Of a DNA stretch of 64,000 nucleotides, positions 9,111 to 20,410 are shown piece by piece (position 1 is the stretch's first letter; each line of letters opens with the position of its first letter). The notes beneath the pieces were generated by a model. It did not search any database and was not told where the DNA came from. It saw only the letters and a list, made by a program, of their open reading frames with translations. This stretch comes from Siphonodentalium dalli. Its lineage: Eukaryota > Mollusca > Scaphopoda > Gadilida > Siphonodentaliidae. Made by a program: the position numbers and the translations under genes. The DNA lies in NCBI GenBank assembly GCA_032622095.1, contig CP136063.1:204647934-204711933 (forward strand), written 5' to 3'.

Positions 9111-10847
9111 TCCGATCCATGACGCTATATACTAATTATGATGTAATTTCTATTGCTGTATTATTCATGGAATAAATACTGTTTAAACTAAGACTTGCAC
9201 TGACGATCCGTATACAACAGTAATAAATAGATAGGAGAAATGGGCGACAGTCAGGTGATATTACATCGCCAAACCTATATTTCAGATATCGGCCAACGTC
9301 TAGCGAGAACAATCGGCCACAATGCGCACAATTGGCTTCAATCAAATTAAGATCTCTTCGGCAGTCGACTCTCTGCCTTCAGAGTTGGTCGCTCATTCGG
9401 TTATCAGAATATTATATCGCTATAAGTTTTGCCACGTTGGGACACAAACATTTCCAAACGACCATGCACGTGTACGCCAAATGATCACGTGAGATATGTC
9501 ACATCCGTTGACAATGGCAACACACGTTACAAATTACATGTACGTGTGGCTGAACATGGCTATTATCTCGTCTGTAATTGCATATATGTGACTTACTGTG
9601 TTCTTAATTGTAAATAGTGTATACATACGTTTTCTCATGTTCCGTATATATATTATGGCTGGGAATAAAGCATTTTACACTTACTTATACGTGCAAAGCC
9701 CCGCTCGCCACGTGGGATTTGTGTGTGGCCTTCACTTCGTCACGCTATGGGTATAATGCTGTATATTAGGACCAGGACCGAAGTCCATCAATCAAAGAAA
9801 TCCACAGATTTAATAGTGAATCGATCAAAATCCGTAGAATCTTGCTCGGTGTCGTTTGATCTTTCCGTCGGCGCGTTTCATGTTGCATTAGTGCTGGTTA
9901 TGTGTTTGTATAAGGCAAGTTCCTACTAATTGGACTTCCGCGACAACGACAGGTCACCGTTTTCATCGCAGAACTCATTATCTCTGGTCTAAATTGTGCT
10001 GAATGCATTTCTCACGAAACCGACAAGTTCTGTTTCAATTACCCTTAAACCTGGGACTAATGTTATATTAGTCCCAGCTTGAACACGCACTGAATGAAGC
10101 GTTTTCGCAAAACTCTGTTCCTGTTACTCGGAATATTCCCCGGGGTGCTAATTGCCTATTTACATCTCGACGTTCCTCGCCATGCAATTATATGCTTAAT
10201 TCTCAAAAGTAGTGTTTAAATGTTGCAATATTCATGAAGTATTCTATGCTTTCGAATGGTTTATAATGCGTATTGTTTCATTGCGTAAATAGTCACTATA
10301 GTTACTCGGAAGCTGTTTCTGCACGTTCCTTGTTTCGTTCATGTTACTCGAAATAGTCAATGCCCATAAATCATGGCTTAAATGGAAACTTTATAAATGC
10401 TACTTGCCGACGGATGAAAGATTTCAAGAAATATGTTAATACATAATCCTATATAATACAATTCTTTTTAACCTTCTTATTGGGAAAACCTTACAGGAAA
10501 AACCTCATGTATGAGTGACGAAGTTCACATATTTATGCATACCCGCGTTCCCATTGGACGCGTATCGCGATTTCGCTAAGCAACCTTTGTATACGTACAT
10601 ACCACCCTCAGAATCGTGACGGCGACATCGAGCTCATTGTACATAATTGTTATCAATCGGTTACGGGGGGGGGGGGGGCAGACAGAAACACCTTAGAAAT
10701 TTTATTTTCCTGCCGATAATTTATCGTTTTTCCTTCTCTCATATTTCATTTCGTTTGATTTGTGATAATTACATTTCCCTCCCACCGGGTAGAATCCTTG
10801 GCATATCCATTCATGTTGTTGAGCGGTTTCCGACCGAAGGCCGTGTA
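9111..10847. other. No recognisable gene; one short hairpin and one G tract
   Basis: There are no coding domains or repeats I recognise. A short perfect hairpin sits at 10051-10077. A run of about 13 G at ~10665 precedes the minisatellite region. The small frames (9136-9345, 9429-9617, 9723-9929) lack any recognisable motif. Confidence 0.45.
10051..10077. repeat. Short perfect hairpin (11-bp stem)
   Basis: CTGGGACTAAT, GTTAT, ATTAGTCCCAG. It is not followed by a T run on either strand, and its role is unknown. Confidence 0.6.
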
Positions 10848-10976
10848 TAATGGTCGGGTAGGAAGGTCAGGTATGAAGGCGGGTAGGGTGGTCGGGTATG
10901 ATGACCGGGTATGGTGGTCGGGTATGATGGTCGGGTATAATGGTCGGGTAGGAAGGGCGGGGTAGGATGGTCGGGC
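10848..10976 (+). repeat. ~15-bp minisatellite (GGTCGGGTATGATGG)
   Basis: About eight imperfect units of GGTCGGGTATRATGG. The overlapping open frames on both strands come from the repeat and are not genes. Confidence 0.85.
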
Positions 10977-11121
10977 TGCATTTTACAGGTCCATTCAGCC
11001 TTCCTATCCATTTATAATGAGCCGTGTTTATTATATATATATAGCACGGCTTGATTACTGTCAAGTATTTATGCTCTCGGTGTCATATGCAATAACATAT
11101 AGGTGGGGGTGTGCAATAAAT

Positions 11122-11261
11122 ATAGAGCCGCAGAGTTTTGGAACGTGTAAGTGTTTATCACACTCGAGCGTTTTCGCGGAAGGATACATAGCGAGCGTTT
11201 GGCCCTTGGGGTATATCCTTCCGCGAAATCACTTCCCCGTCCAAAAAGTGTGCGGCTCTAT
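11122..11261. repeat. 140-bp imperfect foldback
   Basis: ATAGAGCCGCAGAGTTTTGG (11122) pairs with CCAAAAAGTGTGCGGCTCTA at the other end. An inner stem TTCGCGGAAGGATA/TATCCTTCCGCGAA lies at about 11173 and 11216. The overall form is that of a small foldback MITE. No target duplication is certain. Confidence 0.65.
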
Positions 11262-11779
11262 CCATTTATTGTCCGCTTTTGTTAGGTTCCTGTTGGAATC
11301 AAATAGGCCGATAAATACGGAACTACTTACACGTATACACGGAATCTGTATGCATGGGCATTGGCAAAGACTCGCTCAAATTGCAAGAGTTTAATTGTAA
11401 CCGACAACAGACTTTGCTAAAACAAATGTAAGAAAAGCTTACCATTTTTGCAGAAACTTGGTACTTACAGAGCGTCAAAATATGTGAGTGGTATAATTCG
11501 ATGACGCGATAGCTTATTAAATCAGGGGTGTGGTTGTACTGTGGAGTATCAAGTGTATTTCGTCGCAATTCTGTTAAATCGATATGTATTTATATCACGA
11601 CCCGACCTTCTCCCATTCAGCCGAAATTAATGCATTTCACACATGTCTCATCGATAGTTCTAAAGAAACCTATCAAGTACACATGTTTTTTTTATTGGAA
11701 CCAGCTCTTTATGCAATCAACTGAAGCGCTACAAAAACCGAGCGCATCCTTTTCAAATTTAATTTTCAGAGAACTGAGG

Positions 11780-12538
11780 GAAATCATGAATATCTTCTGA
11801 GTGTTGCTCGCTAATACATGTATGACTTCTTAATACTATGGGTTCAGGGACGTTGATAGAGGGTATCCGTGTGTTTGCGGGGGGGGGGGGGTGAGGAAAT
11901 CATGAATATCTTCTGAGTGTTGCTCGCTAATACATGTATGACTTCTTAATACTATTGGTTCAGGGACGTTGATAGAGGGTATCCGTGTGTTTGCGGGGGG
12001 GGGGGGAGGAAATCATGAATATTTTCTGAGTGTTGCCCGCTAATACATGTATGACTTCTTAACACTGTGGGTTCAGTGACGTTGGTGGAGGGTATCCGTG
12101 TGTGTGTGCGGGGGGGGGGGGGGGGGGTGAGGAAATCATAAATATCTTATGAGTGCTGCTCGCTAATACATGTATGACTTCTTAATAATGTGGGCTCAGG
12201 GACGTTGGTAGAGGGTATTCGTGCGTTTGCGGGGGGGGGGTGGTTGCTCACTAATGTGACTTCTTAATACTGTGGGCTCAGGGACGTTGGTAGAGGGTAT
12301 CCGTGTGTTTGCGGGGGGGGGGGGGGGTTGTTGCTCGCTAATGTGACTTCTTAATACTGTGGGCTCAGGGACGTTGGTAGAGGGTATCCGTGTGTTTGCG
12401 GGGGGGGGGGGTTGTTGCTCGCTAATGTGACTTCTTAATAATGTGGGCTCAGGGACGTTGGTAGAGGGTATCCGTGTGTTTGCGGGGGGGGGTGGTTGCT
12501 CACTAATGTGACTTCTTAATACTGTGGGTTCAGGGACG
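11780..12538 (+). repeat. Tandem array with poly-G core in every unit
   Basis: There are eight units marked by GACTTCTTAATA (about 11824, 11940, 12054, 12175, 12258, 12342, 12428, 12510). The first four are about 115 bp, and later ones are shortened to about 83 bp by loss of the GAGGAAATCATGAATATCTT block. Each unit has GTGTGTTTGCG followed by 8-18 G. The G runs could form intermolecular or intramolecular quadruplexes, which is inference. Confidence 0.9.
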
Positions 12539-13065
12539 CTGAGTATATACTGATTACATGAACATACTTCGACGCACAGAAGACATAAAACTCTCTATTC
12601 ACCTATTCACACATAAATGTTATTAGAGCACAATCCCATTGTTGCAATCGTTCCCTGATTTTTGGTAAAGCACACCGATTCCCAAGGCTGGCGAATGAAT
12701 AGTTCAATGATTACCCCATTGTTAGGCACACGCAACTCACAGCAGACAAATCGCACGGGCGCTTCGAAGTATAGCTTCAATTACCAGAGGTCACAGGGGC
12801 ACGAACAGCGCTCTGCTTCCCCCAAACACACTGCCATTATACGCCGTTACTATCTATGCACCTCTAATATACTAAGCAGGCACATATATAGGGACGGCGT
12901 ATAAGGGGAGTGCGGGTGGGTGATGCATGTCCTCTTGTATAATAACTGAAGCTACATTGAAACGACCGCGCGATTTGTTTGTTAAGAGTGGCGCGTGTCG
13001 AAAAATGGGATATCACTGAAATATTAGTTTGCCACCCTTGGGAATTGGGTGTGATTTACCAAAAA

Positions 13066-13069
<4 letters not shown>
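12539..13069. other. No recognisable feature
   Basis: There are small frames without domains (for example 12662-12904). No repeats were recognised. Confidence 0.4.

Positions 13070-13112
<43 letters not shown>
13070..13112. repeat. (TA)n microsatellite
   Basis: About 21 perfect TA dinucleotides. Confidence 0.97.
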
Positions 13113-13117
<5 letters not shown>

Positions 13118-13323
13118 ACAGGACGAACGGAGGGGTGGCAATAGTAACACATGCATTGGTTGAATTATTTATTAACTAGTAGAATAATTACATTTATTAT
13201 AATTATTCCACAAAACTAATCCAGTTCCGAAAATATTCTCAGGACCACTAATCCAACGATGAAACTAAACGAATTAACATTTACATTTAGAACCACTAAA
13301 TAGTAATATATCCAATAATCCAA

Positions 13324-13390
13324 CAGTATTCCCAATTCTCAAATAATGATAACACCATCATTGCCATCAAGCCGCGCCGGAGTCCACTAG
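13324..13390 (+). repeat. 67-bp direct repeat, copy 1
   Basis: CAGTATTCCCAATTCTCAAA to GGAGTCCACTAG recurs at 18556-18622 with two differences seen. The copies lie on either side of the foldback element. They sit 464 and about 299 bp from its ends, so they are not its target duplication. Confidence 0.85.
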
Positions 13391-13844
13391 GGGTCGACAT
13401 CAGCGTTTATTGGTATACATGCTTACAAGTTAAGGGACGGACACGTCTTCACATACAGGTTAATTACATCCTACTGTGTCTGCGTTGGCGGTCAGGAAAA
13501 ACCAACGAAAAACCTCTTGGGAAAACGATGGAAACCTGCTTTCCGAAACCAACATCACTAACGCAGCTCGAATGTTCGGAAATTCATTTTAATTGATCAA
13601 TTGTGCAACACAAACCTGTGTACACACTATATAATACAAATATAAATTAACATATATAACATGTTCGAATATATACACTATGATCGTGATCGGATGCCAC
13701 ACTTATATGCGTTTAATATAAATGACTACATATAAAACTATTACTTCCTGAATAAGGTGCGATATGCACATTTCAAAGTTACAATTAACTTTTATTAATG
13801 ATAATTCCAAAAAAAAATTCAACGTCAACTTTCTATAATATGCA
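13391..13844. other. No recognisable feature
   Basis: AT-rich sequence leading to the foldback element. No gene or repeat was recognised. Confidence 0.4.
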
Positions 13845-13853
13845 TGATTTCAC

Positions 13854-16800
13854 AGGTGTGTGAAGTTGGTTTGACATTGGACGTTGGACGTTCAACAAAA
13901 ACGATATAAAATCCGGATATTTCCAGATGAAAATTAGTGTGAAGATGGTTTGACATTGGACGTTGGACGTTGGACGTTCAACAAAAACGATATAAAATCC
14001 GCATATTTGCAGATGAAAATTACTGTGAAGTTGGTTTGACATTGGACGTTCAACAACAACGATCTTAAAACCGCTTATTTGCAGCTGAATCGAATCGCAC
14101 ATATATAGGCACAGGTAGAACCGCTTTGTTTCGGTCCAAGTGGTATTGCGTGGGAATAATCTATGGTCCATAGGATTTCCCTACCGAAATTTCAAGGTTA
14201 TTGATCCACTGGTTTTGCCTCTACCCTCTGCATTCACGGCGAACTTTAGACAGAATTTTCTAAGTCGAACGTCCATTTGTTTACCTTTCGAAAGACATTC
14301 AAACAGACATTCAAATGTATGTTTCTGGCCCAATTATAGGGCCCGTTTCGGGTGCCATGGGCGTACCCGGATGTGTAACGAATGAAAATCATCGGCATAT
14401 CATAATGCTTGCAGTTTGTGAGATAATGGGGGTGATCAAATATTTGGGAATATCGCTGTGAAGTTGGACGGACGTTGGACGTTCGTGGACATTCGCGACA
14501 CGGTCTGTTTTCAATGAAATACCATAGACTCGCATTTGTTGATATGACTAACAGCTGCCTTGTGCCCACACAACTCTTATTTAAAAAAATCACCCTCCTT
14601 GCAAACATATTTCCATGCAAATAATCAAATTGTTGAATGTCCACGAACGTCAACGTCCGTCTAACTTCACAGCACAATTTCCACAAAAAAAAAAAAACGC
14701 AGTTTCCAGTTTGCACAAGGAGACTTCTCTAGACCTAATTCGCGCTCTCCAGTTCACAAATTTTAAACTTTTATTTTTTTACATAATTTTCCGAATGTTC
14801 CTTTCCCCTTTGAAAAACATTCAAACTGAAATTCAAATGTGTACACAGGTAGAACCGCTCTGTTTCGGTCCAAGCGGTATTGCGTGGGAATAATCTATGC
14901 TCCATAGGATTTCCCTACTGAAATTTCAAGGTTATTGATCCACTGGTTTTGCCTCTACCCTCTGCACTCACGGCGATCTTTAGACAGAATTTTCTAAGTC
15001 GAACGTCTATTTGTTTACCTTTCGAAAGACATTCAAACAGACATTCAAATATATGCTTCTGGCCCAATTATAGGGCCCGTTTCGGGTGCCATGGGCGTAC
15101 CCGGATGTGTAACGAATGAAAATCATCGGCATATCATAATGCTTGCAGTTTGTGAGATAATGGGGGTGATCAAATATTTGGGAATATCGCTGTGAAGTTG
15201 GACGGACGTTGGACGTTCGTGGACATTCGCGACACGGTCTGTTTTCAATGAAATACCATAGACTCGCATTTGTTGATATGACTAACAGCTGCCTTGTGCC
15301 CACACAACTCTTATTTAAAAAAATCACCCTCCTTGCAAACATATTTCCATGCAAATAATCAAATTGTTGAATGTCCCACGAACGTCCAACGTCCGTCTAA
15401 CTTCACAGCACAATTTCCACAAAAAAAAAAAACGCAGTTTCCAGTTTGCACAAGGAGACTTCTCTAGACCTAATTCGCGCTCTCCAGTTCACAAATTTTA
15501 AACTTTTATTTTTTTACATAATTTTCCGAATGTTCCTTTCCCCTTTGAAAAACATTCAAACTGAAATTCAAATGTGTACACAGGTAGAACCGCTCTGTTT
15601 CGGTCCAAGCGGTATTGCGTGGGAATAATCTATGCTCCATAGGATTTCCCTACTGAAATTTCAAGGTTATTGATCCACTGGTTTTGCCTCTACCCTCTGC
15701 ACTCACGGCGAACTTTAGACAGAATTTTCTAAGTCGAACGTCCATTTGTTTACCTTTCGAAAGACATTCAAACAGACATTCAAATATATGTTTCTGGCCC
15801 AATTATAGGGCCCGTTTCGGGTGCCATGGGCGTACCCGGATGTGTAACGAATGAAAATCATCGGCATATCATAATGCTTGCAGTTTGTGAGATAATGGGG
15901 GTGATCAAATATTTGGGAATATCGCTGTGAAGTTGGACGGACGTTGGACGTTCGTGGACATTCGCGACACGGTCTGTTTTCAATGAAATACCATAGACTC
16001 GCATTTGTTGATATGACTAACAGCTGCCTTGTGCCCACACAACTCTTATTTAAAAAAATCACCCTCCTTGCAAACATATTTCCATGCAAATAATCAAATT
16101 GTTGAATGTCCACGAACGTCCAACGTCCGTCTAACTTCACAGCACAATTTCCAAAAAAAAAACAAACGCAGTTTCCAGTTTGCACCAGGAGACTTCTCTT
16201 GACCTAATTCGCGCTCTCAAACAGACAAATTAAAAAAAAAAATTTAAGATAATTTTCCGAATGTTTTTGACTTTGAAAAACATTGGACGTTGGACGTTCA
16301 ACACTGTGGATCTAAAATGGGTGTTACCGGCAGGTGACTCGAATCGCACATATATAGGCACAGGTAGAACCGCTCTGTTTCGGTCCAAGCGGTATTGCGT
16401 GGGAATAATCTATGCTCCATAGGATTTCCCTACTGAAATTTCAAGGTTATTGATCCACTGGTTTTGCCTCTACCCTCTGCACTCACGGCGAACTTTAGAC
16501 AGAATTTTCTAAGTCGAACGTCCATTTGTTTACCTTTCGAAAGACATTCAAACAGACATTCAAATATATGATTCTGGCCCAATTATAGGGCCCGTTTTCG
16601 GGTGCCATGGGCGTACCCGGATGTGTAACGAATGAAAATCATCGGCATATCATAATGCTTGCAGTTTGTGAGATAATGGGGGTGATCAAATATTTGGGAA
16701 TATCGCTGTGAAGTTGGACGGACGTTGGACGTTCGTGGACATTCAACAATTTGATTATTTGCATGGAAATATGTTTGCAAGGAGGGTGATTTTTTTAAAT

Positions 16801-18257
16801 AAGAGTTGTGTGGGCACAAGGCAGCTGTTAGTCATATCAACAAATGCGAGTCTATGGTATTTCATTGAAAACAGACCGTGTCGCGAATGTCCACGAACGT
16901 CCAACGTCCGTCCAACTTCACAGCGATATTCCCAAATATTTGATCACCCCCATTATCTCACAAACTGCAAGCATTATGATATGCCGATGATTTTCATTCG
17001 TTACACATCCGGGTACGCCCATGGCACCCGAAACGGGCCCTATAATTGGGCCAGAAACATATATTTGAATGTCTGTTTGAATGTCTTTCGAAAGGTAAAC
17101 AAATGGACGTTCGACTTAGAAAATTCTGTCTAAAGTTCGCCGTGAGTGCAGAGGGTAGAGGCAAAACCAGTGGATCAATAACCTTGAAATTTCAGTAGGG
17201 AAATCCTATGGAGCATAGATTATTCCCACGCAATACCGCTTGGACCGAAACAGAGCGGTTCTACCTGTGTACACATTGAATTTCAGTTTGAATGTTTTTC
17301 AAAGGGGAAAGGAACATTCGGAAAATTATGTAAAAAAATAAAAGTTTAAAATTTGTGAACTGGAGAGCGCGAATTAGGTCTAGAGAAGTCTCCTTGTGCA
17401 AACTGGAAACTGCGTTTTTTTTTTTTGTGGAAATTGTGCTGTGAAGTTAGACGGACGTTGGACGTTCGTGGACATTCAACAATTTGATTATTTGCATGGA
17501 AATATGTTTGCAAGGAGGGTGATTTTTTAAATAAGAGTTGTGTGGGCACAAGGCAGCTGTTAGTCATATCAACAAATGCGAGTCTATGGTATTTCATTGA
17601 AAACAGACCGTGTCGCGAATGTCCACGAACGTCCAACGTCCGTCCAACTTCACAGCGATATTCCCAAATATTTGATCACCCCCATTATCTCACAAACTGC
17701 AAGCATTATGATATGCCGATGATTTTCATTCGTTACACATCCGGGTACGCCCATGGCACCCGAAACGGGCCCTATAATTGGGCCAGAAACATATATTTGA
17801 ATGTCTGTTTGAATGTCTTTCGAAAGGTAAACAAATGGACGTTCGACTTAGAAAATTCTGTCTAAAGTTCGCCGTGAATGCAGAGGGTAGAGGCAAAACC
17901 AGTGGATCAATAACCTTGAAATTTCGGTAGGGAAATCCTATGGACCATAGATTATTCCCACGCAATACCGCTTGGACCGAAACAAAGCGGTTCTACCTGT
18001 GCCTATATATGTGCGATTCGATTCAGCTGCAAATAAGCGGTTTTAAGATCGTTGTTGTTGAACGTCCAATGTCAAACCAACTTCACAGTAATTTTCATCT
18101 GCAAATATGCGGATTTTATATCGTTTTTGTTGAACGTCCAACGTCCAATGTCAAACCAACTTCACACTAATTTTCATCTGGAAATATCCGGATTTTATAT
18201 CGTTTTTGTTGAACGTCCAACGTCCAACGTCCAATGTCAAACCAACTTCACACACCT
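13854..18257. mobile_element. 4.4-kb foldback (FB-like) element
   Basis: The termini AGGTGTGTGAAGTTGG and CCAACTTCACACACCT are inverted, and TGATTTCAC flanks both sides (13845-13853 and 18258-18266), a 9-bp target duplication. Each end starts with short repeats of TTGGACGTTGGACGTTCAAC. Inside, a ~735-bp unit beginning ACAGGTAGAACCGCT occurs four times forward (14111, 14845, 15580, 16360) and twice in reverse (ending about 17268 and 18000), meeting head-to-head near 16.8 kb. Drosophila FB elements also have long, internally repetitive inverted termini and 9-bp duplications, and are linked to Mutator-like transposases; the relation here is by structure only. No transposase is encoded. The repeated 156-residue frames (14246-14716, 15715-16185 and their relatives at 16708-17133 and 17542-17865) are copies of the same unit and match no known protein I recognise. 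Confidence 0.88.
16709..16925. repeat. Central segment of the foldback flanked by 35-bp inverted repeats
   Basis: GAAGTTGGACGGACGTTGGA (16709-16743 in full) and its reverse complement (about 16888-16922) bracket a ~145-bp segment. In the forward units (for example about 14494-14640) the same segment reads in the other direction. At 16744 it is inverted, and the sequence outside both inverted repeats is the same flank (GGGAATATCGCTGTG). This is the axis of the large palindrome. Confidence 0.8.
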
Positions 18258-18367
18258 TGATTTCACGCGTTATAAGAATATATGCTTATCAGATATAGTT
18301 TCAACATACGCATCTCATTACGTTATTGAACCGTCAATCCATAACATTACTGAAATGTTTGAAACAA

Positions 18368-18558
18368 AAAATTTGGAGTTGACCCGACATACAAGGCGAT
18401 TCGGCTAGAAATGACACCACACGCTCTATAATAGCGTGACCTATTTTCATTGTTCATGCACGAAGCGATAATTGATCGCTCACTCATTATTACCATGAAC
18501 AGTGAATACAATAGTTTTCGGCTAATGTGCTTTGCACCAAACGCTGAAAACTGATCAG
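18368..18558. repeat. Interspersed repeat R-C, copy 1 (~190 bp)
   Basis: AAAATTTGGAGTTGACCCG to GCTGAAAACTGATCAG is nearly identical to 22875-23065. The internal dyad GCGATAATTGATCGCTC is notable. The class is unknown and no tail or target duplication is evident. Confidence 0.85.
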
Positions 18559-18622
18559 TATTCCCAATTCTCAAATAATGATAACACCATCATTGACATC
18601 AAGCCGCGTCGGAGTCCACTAG
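18556..18622 (+). repeat. 67-bp direct repeat, copy 2
   Basis: This is the partner of 13324-13390. It abuts the end of R-C and shares three bases with it. Confidence 0.85.
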
Positions 18623-18814
18623 ATCCATTACAAAGAATTGGTAGTTGGAATCATTAAATATTAAACTTTAATCTTCTAATAATGAGAAAATATATTCCAT
18701 TATACCGAAAAGTTGATCATATTTGTGTATTCTACATGAACATTAATTCGTGTTTGCCCATGTTACAGACACCTTACAACAATCCACATATACATGTGCA
18801 TATATACATACATA

Positions 18815-19510
18815 ATCACTGATGCCTAGCATCTTGAGTATTATCATGGGCCTCACGCCCTTGCTCCGGCATGCTTCCAAATGCCGAGCATCTTGAGTAT
18901 TATCATGGGCCTCAAAACCCTCGCACATACGTGCTTCCAAATGCCGAGCATCTTGGAAATTATCATGGGCCTCACGCCCTCGCATCGGCATGCTTCCAAA
19001 TGCCGAGCTTCTTGAGTATTATCATGGGCCTCAAACCCTCACATAAACGTGCTTCAAAATGCCGAACATTTTGAAAATTATCATGGGCCTCACGCCCTCG
19101 CACCGGCATGCTTCCAAATGCCGAGCTTCTTGAGTATCATCATGAGCCTCAACCCTCACACAGACGTGCTTCAAAATACCGAGCATTTTGAGAATTAGTA
19201 TGGGCCTCACGCCCTCTCATCGACATGCTTCCAAATGCATAGTATCCTGATTATTATCATGGGCCTCAGACCCTCGCACCGACGCGCACCAAAATAACAA
19301 CATGCTATAATAATGGCATGACGCCTTCGCACTAAAGCATTACATTACTACTAAAGCATATCACTCGCGTACCAAATCTCGATGCCAGTTCTAAATGCCG
19401 AGCACTAGTATATCTTGATTATCATCATGGGCCTCAATTGCCCTCAAACCCTCGCACCGACGCGCTTCCAAATGCCGATCATCTTGGAAATTCCACATGG
19501 GCCTCTAAAA
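18815..19510 (+). repeat. ~63-bp satellite with dimeric organisation
   Basis: Units carry CTTCCAAATGCCGAGCATCT and TATCATGGGCCTCA. Two alternating types are seen: one with CACGCCCTCGCATCGGCATG and one with CAAACCCTCACATAAACGTG, giving a ~125-bp higher-order period. Units from about 19290 onward are increasingly diverged. Confidence 0.88.
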
Positions 19511-20410
19511 CGCACACAAAAGCGCCATTAAACATGCCAAACAAAATATTCGATGTTTAACATTTGGTTAAGTTATCATGGACCACATGCCATCATATCA
19601 AAATTCTATACCATGGCTTTATAAAACCCAGATTGTTAAAACCATGTTAACAAGGTCTAACACCTATGCACAAAAGCGCTATATTCAAGTGCTCGAACAC
19701 CAAAATAACAACATGTATATCGGTTTTAACATCAATACACAATCGTAGGCTCTAATAATGGCATATCGCCTTCGCATTAAAGCGTTACATTACTACCAGA
19801 GCATATCGCTCTCGTACCAAAACGCGATTCAAGTTCTTATAACGAAAATCCGTGCTAAATCCATATTACCACGACCTATTGTACATACCACAAAATCACT
19901 GACATGTTTTCGACCTGATCAACGGCCGCACATTAGTTTTGCATATATCAAGCTGACGACCATATGTCATGTCGCACGGAATTATAGGCACTCACGGCCA
20001 CGCATTATATATTTAAGCGTTTATGTCAACAACACATATCCATATCATAGCATCCTTCAGCTTCGCACCCAATAATATTTTCGTCACCATATCAAAAACC
20101 GTTTCTACCCGCGCACACTATATATACGGGCGTTCGCACACACAATTTAGTGTTACTATATCGGGGGTCTCTGCCCACACACCATTTAATCGTATAACAA
20201 ACAGTGCGTCTTCGTAAAGCATAAACGTAAACTATTTAGTTTTTTACCATCGGGCCCGCGTAAAAATATAGTCGTTATATCTCATGTCCTTCAGACAAAC
20301 GCACAACGTTTAATGTTGATATATATCATGCGGTCTATTGCCCGCGTTCTCTATTATCATTTATTTCAGTGGCCTCACGCCCTCATATATACATTTCGTG
20401 TTTATATAGT
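19511..20410 (+). repeat. Decayed continuation of the satellite
   Basis: Fragments such as GGCCTCACGCCCTCATATAT, ACCAAAATAACAACATG and AATAATGGCATATCGCCTTCG recur irregularly at about 60-bp spacing. They share the 'GCC..CGC' module with the array. Small frames across it (19758-20217) have no domain support. Confidence 0.55.

Noticed and set aside
9136-9345. Cysteine-containing minus-strand frame as a zinc finger
   Set aside because: The cysteine and histidine spacing fits no known finger, and the frame is short.
10811-11064. Overlapping proline/histidine-rich frames on the minus strand
   Set aside because: Translation of the 15-bp minisatellite in two frames.
14246-17865. Recurring 107-156-residue frame (HGNMFARRVIFLNKSCVGTR...) as a transposase or antigen
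   Set aside because: It recurs because the DNA unit recurs almost identically. The copies give no independent evidence of coding selection, and no domain is visible.
18815-19510. CRISPR array
   Set aside because: The ~63-bp units vary along their whole length with no constant-repeat/unique-spacer alternation, and the DNA is clearly from an animal.
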